From assembly GCA_001897995.1 (NCBI GenBank), contig MKRV01000140.1, positions 1 through 40,274 on the forward strand: a stretch of DNA of 40,274 nt, written 5' to 3'. Position 1 is the stretch's first letter; each line of letters begins with the position of its first letter. The DNA is from Alphaproteobacteria bacterium 65-37. Its GTDB lineage: Bacteria; Pseudomonadota; Alphaproteobacteria; Reyranellales; Reyranellaceae. Made by a program: the position numbers and the translations under genes. The notes below the pieces were generated by a model. The model ran no database searches. It was not told the DNA's origin and saw nothing but the letters and a program-made list of their open reading frames with translations. This document shows, piece by piece, positions 8,998 through 17,358 of this stretch.

Positions 8998-10032
8998 TCA
9001 GCGCAGCGGGATCGGGTACATCAGCCCGCCGTTGGTCCACAGCGCGTTGGTGCCGCGCGCCAGCTTGAGCGGGCTGCCCATGCCGACATTGCGCTCGAAG
9101 CTTTCGCTGTAGTTCCCGACCTGCTTGATGATGTTGTAGGCCCAGTTCTCCTCGAGCTGCAGAGCCTTGCCGTTGCCCGGCGTCACGCCCAGCAGGCGCT
9201 GCACCGTGGCATCGGTCGACTTCAACTGCTCCTCGACATTGTCCTTGGTGATGCCGCGCTCCTCGGCTTCGAGCATGGCGAACAGCGACCAGCGCACCAC
9301 GGCGTTCCAGACGTCGTCGCCGCGGCGCACGAACGGCCCCAGCGGCTCCTTGGAAATCAGCTCGGGCAGGATCGCGTAGTCGGCCTGCTTGCCGCGCGTC
9401 GCCATCGCCGAGGCGAGTGCGGAGGAGTCCTGGGTCATGGCATCGCAGCGGCCGCCGAAGAACGCCTCGTACATGACGTCCTGGCTTTCGAAGACGACGG
9501 TCTTGATCTGCAGCTTCCGGGCGCGGAACCAGCTCGCCATGTTGAATTCGTGCGTCGTGCCCTGGGCGACGCAGATGGTGGCGCCGGCCAGCTCGGCCAG
9601 CCCCTTCACGCCGAGCTTCTTGGACACCAGGAAGGCCTGGCCGTCGTAGAAATTGATTCCTGAATACTGAATACCGAGTCCAGCGTCGCGCTGGAGCGTG
9701 ATCGTCGAGTTGCGCAGCAGGACGTCGATTTCACCGGACTGCAGGGCCAGGAAGCGCTGCTGCGCCGACAGCGGCACATACTTGGCCTTGGTGGCGTCGC
9801 CCAGCACGGCCGCGGCCACGGCGTTGCACATGTCGATGTCGAGGCCGGCCCACTTGCCTTGGCTGTCCGGCAGCGAGAAGCCGCCCAGGCCGACATTGAC
9901 CCCACAGATCACATGGCCGCGCTTCTTCACGGTTTCCAAGGTCGAAGCGGCTTGGGCAAACGCCGATGACGCGACGAACAGCGACAGGCCGGCGGCAATG
10001 CCGGTCGCGAAAAGTCGTTTGAGAGTAAGCAT
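8998..10032 (-). CDS. Periplasmic amino-acid-binding protein (AapJ/GltI-like, SBP family 3)
   Basis: A 344-residue exported binding protein. The signal peptide is MLTLKRLFATGIAAGLSLFV, followed by an alanine-rich cleavage region near SSAFAQA. The mature part begins STLETVKKRGHVICGVNVGL, then GFSLPDSQGKWAGLDIDMC, typical of the general L-amino-acid-binding protein AapJ (family 3 SBP). It ends WTNGGLMYPIPLR, also AapJ-like. The ATG at 10030-10032 follows GGGGGATCAG; the frame stays open to 10059. The matching permease and ATPase genes (aapQ, M, P) are not adjacent, so it is an orphan that must use a transporter encoded elsewhere. It is first in a minus-strand unit with the RpiR regulator and aminotransferase. 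Confidence 0.93.
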   Translation of the reverse strand: MLTLKRLFATGIAAGLSLFVASSAFAQAASTLETVKKRGHVICGVNVGLGGFSLPDSQGKWAGLDIDMCNAVAAAVLGDATKAKYVPLSAQQRFLALQSGEIDVLLRNSTITLQRDAGLGIQYSGINFYDGQAFLVSKKLGVKGLAELAGATICVAQGTTHEFNMASWFRARKLQIKTVVFESQDVMYEAFFGGRCDAMTQDSSALASAMATRGKQADYAILPELISKEPLGPFVRRGDDVWNAVVRWSLFAMLEAEERGITKDNVEEQLKSTDATVQRLLGVTPGNGKALQLEENWAYNIIKQVGNYSESFERNVGMGSPLKLARGTNALWTNGGLMYPIPLR

Positions 10033-10114
10033 CTGATCCCCCAGGAAAGAGACGGTCATCAGGCGTAGCGCTTGAGGGACTGGAGCGCAACGTTTGAATC
10101 TTTATTTTCTAGGA

Positions 10115-10130
10115 TGATCCATTTGGATCA
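10115..10130. promoter_or_regulatory. Candidate operator TGATCCA-TT-TGGATCA
   Basis: A perfect 7-bp inverted repeat with a two-base spacer lies 83 bp upstream of the binding-protein ATG, within an otherwise AT-rich stretch (TTTATTTTCTAGG). The 7-2-7 design resembles sites of RpiR-family regulators such as HexR (TGTAATT-type arms around an AT centre), and an RpiR regulator is encoded in this same unit. The assignment to that regulator is inference. Confidence 0.5.
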
Positions 10131-10297
10131 CTTCTCCCTGAGAAACCAAGGGTGGTGGCGGTACCTGGGAGAGCCAGTGGGCTTTGGTGTGGCCCCTATG
10201 ACATGGAAGGTCATCAAACGCGCCGCGCGATTGACAGGGGCCCGACGGGCAACCACATCTCGCCCTCGCGCCGCAAGATTTCCCGCGGGGGTCCACC

Positions 10298-11440
10298 TTG
10301 TCATTTCATCGTCGCCTGCTGGCAGCCGCCGGCCTCTTTCTTGTTGCTTCGTCGGTGGCCCTTGCGCAGGGCGGACCACCCGCCTCGCCGGTCGGTGTCG
10401 CCGAGCCGATCGCCAAGCGCGTCACGCAATGGGACGAATTCTCCGGTCGTTTCGAAGCGCTGGCCTCGGTCGAAGTACGCGCCCGCGTCTCGGGCTTCAT
10501 CGACAAGCTGCACTTCCGTGACGGCCAGATCGTCAAGGCCGGCGACCCGCTCTTCACCATCGACAAGCGGCCGTTCGAGATCGCCGTCGAAAGCGCAGAG
10601 GCCGAGGTCGCCCGCACCAAGGCGCAGGTCGACCTGGCCGAGCTGCAGGTCGAGCGCGGCGCCTCGCTGATCAAGTCCAAGACGATCACCGACCAGGAGT
10701 TCGACACGCGCAAGGCGAACCTCGCCGTGGCCCGCGCCCAGCTCAAGTCGGCGGAAGCCGGCCAGAAATCGGCCGAGCTCAACCTCGAATGGACCGACGT
10801 GCGGGCGCCGATCAGCGGCCGCATCTCCGACCGCAAGGTCGATGCCGGCAACCTGATCGCCGGCGGCCAGACTGGCGCCACCCTGCTCGCCACCATCGTC
10901 ACCCTCGACCCGATCCGCTTCGTCTTCGACATCTCCGAGGCCGACCATCTGCGCTACTCGCGCCTCGTCCTGTCGGGGGGGCTCGCCTCCTCGCGCGACG
11001 GCGACAATCCCGTGCGCATCCGTCTCGCCGACGAGACCGACTGGACCCGCAAGGGCAAGATGGACTTCGTCGACAACGCCATGACCGCGCGGTCGGGCAC
11101 GATCCGTGGCCGCGCCCTGGTCGACAACAAGGACCAGCTGCTGACCCCCGGCATCTTCGGCCGCCTGCAGCTCTTCGGCGGCGAGTACGACGCGCTGCTG
11201 ATTCCCGATTCCGCCGTGGTGTCCGACCAGGCCCGCAAGATCGTGTTCGTCGTCGGCAAGGACGACATCGTGCAGGCCAAGCCGGTGACCCTGGGCCCGA
11301 TCGTCGATGGCCTGCGCGTGGTCCGCAGCGGCCTCGAGCCGACCGACCGGATCGTGCTCGACGGCCTCGCCAGCCCGTTCGTCCGGCCGGGCGCCAAGGT
11401 CGTGCCGCAGAAATCCCAGATCGTCGCCAAGGCGAGCTGA
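10298..11440 (+). CDS. RND efflux periplasmic adaptor (membrane fusion protein, MexE/AcrA-like)
   Basis: A 380-residue adaptor. The start is TTG at 10298-10300, preceded by GGGGG and giving a normal signal peptide (RRLLAAAGLFLVASSVALA). Then come the first half of the lipoyl domain (EVRARVSGFIDKLHFRDGQI, VKAGDPLFTID), an alpha-hairpin rich in Ala/Glu/Lys (about residues 95-160), the second lipoyl half (VRAPISGRISDRKVDAGNLI), the beta-barrel, and the membrane-proximal domain (DSAVVSDQARKIVFVV). It links the inner-membrane pump to an outer-membrane channel. Its stop is 80 bp from the pump gene. The cysteine of a lipobox is absent, so it is probably not lipid-anchored. Confidence 0.94.
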   Translation: MSFHRRLLAAAGLFLVASSVALAQGGPPASPVGVAEPIAKRVTQWDEFSGRFEALASVEVRARVSGFIDKLHFRDGQIVKAGDPLFTIDKRPFEIAVESAEAEVARTKAQVDLAELQVERGASLIKSKTITDQEFDTRKANLAVARAQLKSAEAGQKSAELNLEWTDVRAPISGRISDRKVDAGNLIAGGQTGATLLATIVTLDPIRFVFDISEADHLRYSRLVLSGGLASSRDGDNPVRIRLADETDWTRKGKMDFVDNAMTARSGTIRGRALVDNKDQLLTPGIFGRLQLFGGEYDALLIPDSAVVSDQARKIVFVVGKDDIVQAKPVTLGPIVDGLRVVRSGLEPTDRIVLDGLASPFVRPGAKVVPQKSQIVAKAS

Positions 11441-11520
11441 GGGCAGTCGCCCTGAATCACGGCCTGATCTCACCCTGGGCGGCCGCGCGCTCATCACGAT
11501 AGCTCTTTCAGAGTCACGCC

Positions 11521-14500
11521 ATGCGCTTTTCGCACTTCTTCATCGATCGGCCGATCTTCGCCTCCGTGCTGTCGGTCATCATCGTGATCGTGGGCTTCAT
11601 CGCCCAGCGCGGCCTGCCGATCGCGGAATATCCCGAGATCGCACCGCCGACCGTCAACATCACCGCGACCTATCCCGGCGCTTCGGCCGAGGTCATCGCC
11701 GAAACCGTCGCCACGCCGATCGAGCTCGAGGTCAACGGCGTCGACGACATGCTCTACATCGAATCGCAGTCGACCGGTGATGGACGGCTGTCGATCAACG
11801 TGGTGTTCAAGCCCGGCGTCAATATCGACCAGGCCCAAGTGCTGGTGCAGAACCGCGTGGCCGTCGCCCAGCCGCGCCTGCCCGAAGACGTGCAGCGGCT
11901 CGGCATCGTCGTGCGCAAGGCCTCGCCCGACCTGATGATGGTCGTGCACATGTCCTCGCCCGACGGCAGCCGCGACCAGCAGTACATCTCCAACTACGCC
12001 ACGCTCTACGTGAAGGACGTGCTGACCCGCGTCGACGGCGTCGGCAACGTGCTGGTGTTCGGCGGGCGCGACTACTCGATGCGTGTCTGGCTGGATCCGG
12101 CGCGCGTCGCGGCGCGCAACCTGACGGCCGGCGAGGTCGTCCTGGCGTTGCGCGCGGCCAACCTCCAGGTCGCCGCCGGTGCCGTGAACCAGGCGCCGGC
12201 CGTATCGCCGGGCGCCTTCACCCTGTCGGTGCGCACCCTGGGCCGGCTGAGCTCGCCGGACGAATTCGAGAACATCGTGATCCGCGCCGAGCCCGACGGC
12301 TCGGTGACCCGCCTGCGCGACATTGCCCGCGTCGAGCTGGGCGCGCAGGACTACACGCAGAACTCCTACCTCGACAACAAGCCGGCGGTGGCGCTCGGCA
12401 TCTTCCAGCGACCCGGCTCCAACGCGCTCAAGACTTCGGATGCGATCATCGCCGAGATGGACAAGCTCAAGAAGAGCTTCCCCTCCGGGCTCGACTACTC
12501 GATCGTCTACAATCCGACCACCTTCATCCAGGCCTCGATCGACGCCGTCGTGGCGACCTTGTTCGAGGCGCTGATCCTGGTCGTCGTCGTCGTCATCCTG
12601 TTCCTGCAGACCTGGCGGGCGGCGATCATCCCCATTCTCGCCATTCCGGTGTCGCTGATCGGCGCCTTCGCCGTGATGTCGGCCGTCGGCGTGTCGTTCA
12701 ACACGCTGTCGCTGTTCGGCCTGGTGCTGGCGATCGGCATCGTGGTCGACGACGCCATCGTCGTGGTCGAGAACGTCGAGCGCTACCTCACCCAGGGCAT
12801 GTCGCCCAAGGAGGCGGCGCACAAGACGATGGATGAGGTCGGCAGCGCGCTGATCGCCATTTCGCTGGTGCTGATCGCCGTGTTCCTGCCGACCGCCTTC
12901 ATCACCGGCCTGCAGGGCACTTTCTACAAGCAGTTCGCCATCACCATCGCCGCCTCGACCGCGATCTCGGCCTTCGTGTCCTTGACCTTGTCGCCGGCCA
13001 TGGCCGCGATGCTGCTCAAGACCCATGCGCTGTCGCATGTCGAGAAGGCGAGCCCCAGTCTGATGGACCGCATCGCCTGGCCGATGCACTGGTTCTTCCG
13101 GCAGTTCAACCGCGGCTTCGACTGGCTGGCGAACGCCTACGGCCGCACCACGTCGCGGCTGATCCGCATGAGCTTCATCATGCTGCTGCTCTATGCCGGC
13201 CTGGTCGCCCTCACCTGGAACCGGCTGGCCTCGACGCCGACCGGCCTGGTGCCGCAGCTCGACCGCTCCTACCTGATCGCCGCCATGCAGCTTCCGGCCG
13301 GTTCGACCCTGGAGCGATCCGACGCGCTGGTCCGGCAGGCGAGCGAGATCATCATGTCTCGTCCGGGCGTCGAGCATGCCGTGGCCTTCGTCGGCTTCGA
13401 CGGCGCCACCTTCACCAACGCCCCCAACACCGGCGTGATCTTCGTCACCCTGAAGCCGTTCAAGGAGCGGCGCGATATCAGCAAGGACGCGATCCTGGCC
13501 GACCTGCGCGGCCAGATGTTCGCCTTGCGCGAGGCCTTCGTGTTCGTGCTCGAGCCGCCGGCCGTGCCGGGCATCGGCACCGGCGGCGGGCTCAAGGGCT
13601 ATGTGCAGGATCGCGCCTCGCGCGGCCTGACGGCGCTGGAGGGCGCCACCTGGGCGCTGGCCGGCGCGGCAGGCCAAGCGCCCGGCCTCACCCAGGCTTT
13701 CACGCTCTACAACACGCGCACGCCGCAGATCTTCGCCGACATCGACCGCACCAAGGCCGAGCAGCTCGGCGTGCCGATTGCCCGCGTGTTCGAGACGCTG
13801 TCGGCCTATATGGGCTCGGCCTACATCAACGACTTCAACATCCTCGGTCGCACCTATCGCGTGACCGTGCAGGCGGACAATCCCTATCGCCTCACCTTGC
13901 GCGACGTCGAGAATCTGAAGACGCGCAGCGTCAGCGGCGAGATGGTGCCGATCGGCGCGGTCTCGACCTTCCGCGACATCACCGGCCCCTATCGCGTGGC
14001 GCGCTTCAATCTCTACCCGGCGGCCGAGGTCCAGGTGGCGCTGAAGCGCGGCTTCTCCTCCGGCCAGGGCATCGCCACCATGGAGGCCCTGGCGGAGAAG
14101 GTGCTGCCCTCGGGCTTCGAGCTCGCCTGGACCGAGATCGCGCTGCAGGAGAAGCTTGCCGGCAACACAGCCGTCCTGGCCTTTGGTCTCGCCGTACTGT
14201 TCGTCTTCCTGCTGCTGGCCGCGCTCTACGAGAGCTGGCTGCTGCCGCTCGCCGTCATCCTGATCGTGCCGATGTGCATTCTCGCGGCCATGGTGGGCGT
14301 CAATATCCGTGGGCTCGACCGCAACGTGCTGGTCGAGGTCGGCCTGGTCGTGCTGGTGGGCCTTGCCGCCAAGAACGCCATCCTGATCGTAGAGTTCGCC
14401 AAGCAGGCGCACGAGCAGGGCATGAACCGTTACGATGCCGCCATCACCGCGGCCCGCACGCGGCTGCGGCCCATCCTGATGACCTCGCTCGCCTTCATCC

Positions 14501-14709
14501 TGGGCGTGGTGCCGCTGGTGTTCAGCGAAGGCGCCGGCGCGGAGATGCGCCAGTCGCTGGGCACGGCGGTGTTCTCGGGCATGCTGGGCGTCACCGTGTT
14601 CGGCCTGATCTTCACGCCGCTCTTCTACGTGCTGAGCGTCGGACTGGCCGAACTGCGCTTCAAGTGGCGCAAGCAGGAGATCAAGCACGAGTTCAAGCCG
14701 GAGGGGTGA
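11521..14709 (+). CDS. RND multidrug efflux permease (HAE1 family, MexF/AcrB-like)
   Basis: A 1062-residue inner-membrane proton/drug antiporter of usual HAE1 length. The N-terminus MRFSHFFIDRPIFASVLSVI is typical. The proton-relay acids D410 and D411 are in TM4 (GIVVDDAIVVVENVER) and the partner lysine K951 is in TM10 (GLAAKNAILIVEFAKQAHEQ). Two large periplasmic loops follow TM1 and TM7. The C-terminal motif RLRPILMTSLAFILGVVPLV is conserved in the family. The sequence is closest in style to MexF, but the substrate cannot be read. It is cotranscribed with the upstream adaptor. No TolC/OprM-type gene follows; downstream is only a repeat, so the outer channel must come from elsewhere. Confidence 0.96.
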   Translation: MRFSHFFIDRPIFASVLSVIIVIVGFIAQRGLPIAEYPEIAPPTVNITATYPGASAEVIAETVATPIELEVNGVDDMLYIESQSTGDGRLSINVVFKPGVNIDQAQVLVQNRVAVAQPRLPEDVQRLGIVVRKASPDLMMVVHMSSPDGSRDQQYISNYATLYVKDVLTRVDGVGNVLVFGGRDYSMRVWLDPARVAARNLTAGEVVLALRAANLQVAAGAVNQAPAVSPGAFTLSVRTLGRLSSPDEFENIVIRAEPDGSVTRLRDIARVELGAQDYTQNSYLDNKPAVALGIFQRPGSNALKTSDAIIAEMDKLKKSFPSGLDYSIVYNPTTFIQASIDAVVATLFEALILVVVVVILFLQTWRAAIIPILAIPVSLIGAFAVMSAVGVSFNTLSLFGLVLAIGIVVDDAIVVVENVERYLTQGMSPKEAAHKTMDEVGSALIAISLVLIAVFLPTAFITGLQGTFYKQFAITIAASTAISAFVSLTLSPAMAAMLLKTHALSHVEKASPSLMDRIAWPMHWFFRQFNRGFDWLANAYGRTTSRLIRMSFIMLLLYAGLVALTWNRLASTPTGLVPQLDRSYLIAAMQLPAGSTLERSDALVRQASEIIMSRPGVEHAVAFVGFDGATFTNAPNTGVIFVTLKPFKERRDISKDAILADLRGQMFALREAFVFVLEPPAVPGIGTGGGLKGYVQDRASRGLTALEGATWALAGAAGQAPGLTQAFTLYNTRTPQIFADIDRTKAEQLGVPIARVFETLSAYMGSAYINDFNILGRTYRVTVQADNPYRLTLRDVENLKTRSVSGEMVPIGAVSTFRDITGPYRVARFNLYPAAEVQVALKRGFSSGQGIATMEALAEKVLPSGFELAWTEIALQEKLAGNTAVLAFGLAVLFVFLLLAALYESWLLPLAVILIVPMCILAAMVGVNIRGLDRNVLVEVGLVVLVGLAAKNAILIVEFAKQAHEQGMNRYDAAITAARTRLRPILMTSLAFILGVVPLVFSEGAGAEMRQSLGTAVFSGMLGVTVFGLIFTPLFYVLSVGLAELRFKWRKQEIKHEFKPEG

Positions 14710-14718
14710 TCGGTCTTA

Positions 14719-14904
14719 GGCGCCAACTTTGTGGGCGGACCAATATTTTCCTCACCCTGAGGAGCCGCGCGTAGCGCTGCGTCTCGAAGGGCATGGCCTG
14801 AGGCAACCGAAGGCTGGGAACGAGCACCACGCCTGAGGCCTACCCTTCGAGATGCGGCCCTACGGGCCGCTCCTCAGGGTGAGGGGTCTCTGTGAGTTAG
14901 CGCC
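14719..14904. repeat. 186-bp imperfect hairpin repeat (family A, copy 1)
   Basis: Nested inverted repeats fill the RND/MFS convergent gap. The outer arms are GGCGCCAACT (14719-14728) against AGTTAGCGCC (14895-14904), with one mismatch. The 16-bp perfect inner arms are CCTCACCCTGAGGAGC (14750-14765) and GCTCCTCAGGGTGAGG (14869-14884). Inside these lie GTCTCGAAGGG and its near-complement CCCTTCGAGA. Copy 2 is inside 20083-20291. It is non-coding as far as I can see and may double as a terminator for both genes. Confidence 0.85.
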
Positions 14905-14953
14905 TATGTGTTGATCTCCGTGGCGTGACGCCTCTCGTTCCGATCGTCGCCGA

Positions 14954-16180
14954 TCACGCCGTCGCCGGTTTTGGCGGCGGACCAAGCAGGGCGAACGAGA
15001 CCTGCACGACGCCGGCCACCAGGCCCATCGCGACGCCCAGGCGCCAGGCGAGGTCGTAGGAGCCCATCATGTCGAACAGCAGCCCGCCGCCGAAGGCGCC
15101 GAGGAAGCTGCCGATCTGGTGGCTCATGAAGGCCACGCCCTGGATCATCGCCTGCCAGCGCAGCCCGAACATCTCGGCGACCGAGCCTGCGACCAGCGGG
15201 CCGACGCCCAGCCACAGGAAGCCCATCAGCGAGGCGAAGACCAGGGTCGAGAGCGGTGTCGGCGGAAAGTAGAAGTAGGCCGCCAGCACGACCGAGCGGG
15301 CGATGTAGATGCCGCCCAGCAGGGCGAGCTTGGACCAGTGCCCGCCGGCCCAGCCGAAGAACAGGCTGCCGAACACGTTGAACACCGCGATCGCCGCCAG
15401 CGCCTCGGCGCTGAGCGTCGGATCCATGCCGCAGATCTCGAGATAGGACGGCAGGTGTGTGGTGATGAACAGAAGCTGCATGCCGCAGACGAAGTAGGCG
15501 CCGGTCATCACCAGGAAGGGCGGGCTGCGCGTGGCACTGGCGAGTGCGGCGCGCGCCGAGACGTTGCCGATCTGGTTGGCCGTGGCTGGCGGCAGGGGCA
15601 GGCGGTCGATCCGTCCGGCCAGCCAGGCCGCGGGCAACATGCCGGCCGCCAGCACCAGGAAGCCCAGCAGGCCCGCGCGCCAGCCCCATTCCTGGGTCAG
15701 GGCCTGGCCCAGCGGCGCGGCGAGCACGGCGCCCAGCGAGCCGGTGGCGGTGATGGCGCCCAGCACGAAACTGCGCAGCGCCCCGGGCACGGCACGCGAC
15801 CCGACGGCCAGGGAAATCGCCGAGGCCGTGCAGGCGAGCGCCATGCCGATCAGCACGCCGCCGCCCAGCAGGACGCCCGTCATGCCGTCGGCCAGGGCGA
15901 ACAGGGTGAGGCCCGCCAGATAGAGGGCCGAACCCGCGACCATGACCGGTCGGAAGCCCCGCCGGACCGCGACCGCGCCGGCGACCGGCTGCAGGAAACC
16001 CCAGGCCAGGTTCTGTACCGACATGGCAAATGCGAAATCGGCGACGCTCATGGCGATGTCGCGGGTCAGCGACGGCATCACCAGGCCGAAGCTCTGGCGC
16101 ACCCCCATGCCGAGGCTCAGCATGATCGAGGCGCCGAGCAGGATCGGCAGGACCGGCCGCAGTTCCTTGATGACGGCCAT
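14954..16180 (-). CDS. Major facilitator superfamily transporter
   Basis: A 408-residue MFS protein with about 12 hydrophobic helices. The N-terminal half begins IKELRPVLPILLGASIMLSL and includes an A-like motif (VAVRRGFRPVMVAGSALYL). A charged central loop (AGRIDRLPLPPATANQIG, about residues 185-205) separates the halves. The C-terminal half contains VFNVFGSLFFGWAGGHWSKL. It resembles Bcr/CynX-like or oxalate/formate-type MFS proteins, but the substrate is unknown. The ATG at 16178-16180 follows GGGGAAGG; a TTG further upstream (16195) is less likely. It is divergent from a TetR regulator across 90 bp holding two matching operators, so it is very probably induced when the TetR ligand is present. 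Confidence 0.9.
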   Translation of the reverse strand: MAVIKELRPVLPILLGASIMLSLGMGVRQSFGLVMPSLTRDIAMSVADFAFAMSVQNLAWGFLQPVAGAVAVRRGFRPVMVAGSALYLAGLTLFALADGMTGVLLGGGVLIGMALACTASAISLAVGSRAVPGALRSFVLGAITATGSLGAVLAAPLGQALTQEWGWRAGLLGFLVLAAGMLPAAWLAGRIDRLPLPPATANQIGNVSARAALASATRSPPFLVMTGAYFVCGMQLLFITTHLPSYLEICGMDPTLSAEALAAIAVFNVFGSLFFGWAGGHWSKLALLGGIYIARSVVLAAYFYFPPTPLSTLVFASLMGFLWLGVGPLVAGSVAEMFGLRWQAMIQGVAFMSHQIGSFLGAFGGGLLFDMMGSYDLAWRLGVAMGLVAGVVQVSFALLGPPPKPATA

Positions 16181-16201
16181 GGCGCCCTTCCCCAACTTGA
16201 T

Positions 16202-16217
16202 TACACAGGTCGGTGTA
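16202..16217. promoter_or_regulatory. TetR operator O1 (MFS-proximal)
   Basis: TACACAGGTCGGTGTA has TACAC/GTGTA half-sites and lies 22 bp upstream of the MFS ATG. It shares 15 of 16 bases with the second site at 16253-16268, the difference (G for T at position 11) breaking perfect symmetry. Repression of the MFS gene is inferred from its position. Confidence 0.75.
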
Positions 16218-16252
16218 CCTTATTGTCGAGAGAGACGAGGTCAAGGCAAAAG

Positions 16253-16268
16253 TACACAGGTCTGTGTA
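16253..16268. promoter_or_regulatory. TetR operator O2 (abuts the regulator start codon)
   Basis: TACACAGGTCTGTGTA is a 16-bp palindrome with 7-bp perfect arms around GT. It ends two bases before the tetR ATG and therefore covers the leader and any ribosome-binding site; the only SD-like bases (AGG) are inside it. Its centre is 51 bp from O1. Autorepression is the natural reading. Confidence 0.78.
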
Positions 16269-16270
16269 AC

Positions 16271-16852
16271 ATGACGCGATCCGACGACAGAACGGCCATG
16301 CAGGAACGCATCCTCGAGACGGCGGACCGGCTGTTCTACGGCCAGGGCATCCGCGCCGTGGGCGTCGACACGATCGCGGCCGAGGTCGGCATCAGCAAGC
16401 GCACGCTCTACAACTACTACCCCTCGAAGGACGACCTGATCGTGGCCTACCTGTCGCGGCGGCTGAAGCCGGCGCCGCCGTCGGAGCGGCCGCCGCTCGA
16501 CCAGATCCTGGGCAATTTCGAGCGCCTGGAGCGTACGATAAGCACCAGCGTGTTTCGCGGCTGTCCCTTCGTCAACGCGGTGGCCGAGCTCAAGGACCCC
16601 AGCCACGCCGCCACGCGCATTGCGCTCGCCTTCAAGGAGCAGCGGCGCAAGTGGTTCCAGGAGCTGCTGGAGCGGCTGGGCGTGGCCGACGCGGAGACCT
16701 TGTCGCTGCAGCTCCTGCTGCTGGTCGACGGCGCCATCGCTGCCGCGATCGTGCGCGGCGATCCCAAGGTCGCAACAGCGGCGCGCCAGGCCGCGATGGT
16801 ATTGCTTCAGGCGGCCGGCGTGGAGATGCCGCGCAAGCTCAGGAAGGATTAG
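16271..16852 (+). CDS. TetR/AcrR-family transcriptional regulator
   Basis: A 193-residue repressor. The N-terminal TetR helix-turn-helix spans about residues 10-60 (RILETADRLFYGQGIRAVGV, then TIAAEVGISKRTLYNYYPSK), and the remainder is a helical ligand-binding domain. The pattern GISK.TLY.YF.SKD.L is canonical for the family. The ATG at 16271 immediately follows operator O2. It is divergent from the MFS transporter, the classic arrangement for a local efflux/uptake repressor. Its 3' end overlaps the convergent DinB gene by 14 bp. A cysteine in FRGCPFVNAVAEL (about residue 98) is the conserved feature of a TetR subgroup related to NemR/AcnR-like proteins; this subgroup link is tentative. Confidence 0.93.
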   Translation: MTRSDDRTAMQERILETADRLFYGQGIRAVGVDTIAAEVGISKRTLYNYYPSKDDLIVAYLSRRLKPAPPSERPPLDQILGNFERLERTISTSVFRGCPFVNAVAELKDPSHAATRIALAFKEQRRKWFQELLERLGVADAETLSLQLLLLVDGAIAAAIVRGDPKVATAARQAAMVLLQAAGVEMPRKLRKD

Positions 16853-17336
16853 GCCGCAGCACGCGGTGCAGATCGAGGCTTGGCGGCTTGTAGCCGAGCT
16901 GGCTCAGCAGGGTGTGCACCTGCGCGCGATGATGGGTCTGATGATTGAAGAAGTGCGGCAGGACGACAAGGAGCGGATCCTCGGTGTCGAGACCGGCATT
17001 GTTGATGTAGTGCACCGCACGGCTTTCAAAGCCGTGGGGCAGATCGGCGAAGAACTGTTCGATGCGACGATCCATCTGCTCGCGCGCCACGCGCAGCGCC
17101 TCGAACTTTTCGAACAGGATCGCGTCGAGATCGGTCGAGACATGGCTGCCGCCCTCGAGGCGCGCCATCCAGATACGATCGCCCAGGAGGAGATGATTGA
17201 GCGTGCCGTGCACGCTGCCGAAGAAGGCGCCGAGGTCGCGGCGGTACTCCGCGCCGCTCAGTTGGGCGCAGGCGGCGTAGAGGGCTTCGTTGGCCAGGCG
17301 ATTGTAGCGGGCGTATTGCGCCCAAAGGATCGCCAT
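16839..17336 (-). CDS. DinB-family metal-binding four-helix protein
   Basis: A 165-residue protein of DinB/YfiT fold. The likely metal triad is visible as H47 (HGTLNHLLLGDRIWMARLEG), H132 and H136 (VLPHFFNHQTHHRAQVHTLL); the HxxxHH..Q pattern near the C-terminus is characteristic. Members are thiol-dependent transferases or of unknown function. The ATG at 17334-17336 was chosen for the normal N-terminus MAILWAQYARYNRLANEALY. A GTG at 17355-17357 would add seven residues. It lies 22 bp after a 43-residue ORF and probably shares its promoter. The 3' end overlaps tetR by 14 bp on the opposite strand. Confidence 0.88.
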   Translation of the reverse strand: MAILWAQYARYNRLANEALYAACAQLSGAEYRRDLGAFFGSVHGTLNHLLLGDRIWMARLEGGSHVSTDLDAILFEKFEALRVAREQMDRRIEQFFADLPHGFESRAVHYINNAGLDTEDPLLVVLPHFFNHQTHHRAQVHTLLSQLGYKPPSLDLHRVLRPNPS

Positions 17337-17358
17337 CCCCCCGTCAGGCGCGCCCACG

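Noticed and set aside
11494..14688. 1064-codon open frame antisense to the RND pump
   Set aside because: The sense frame is an unmistakable HAE1 pump with catalytic residues; the antisense frame is His/Gln/Arg/Gly-rich and arises from high GC.
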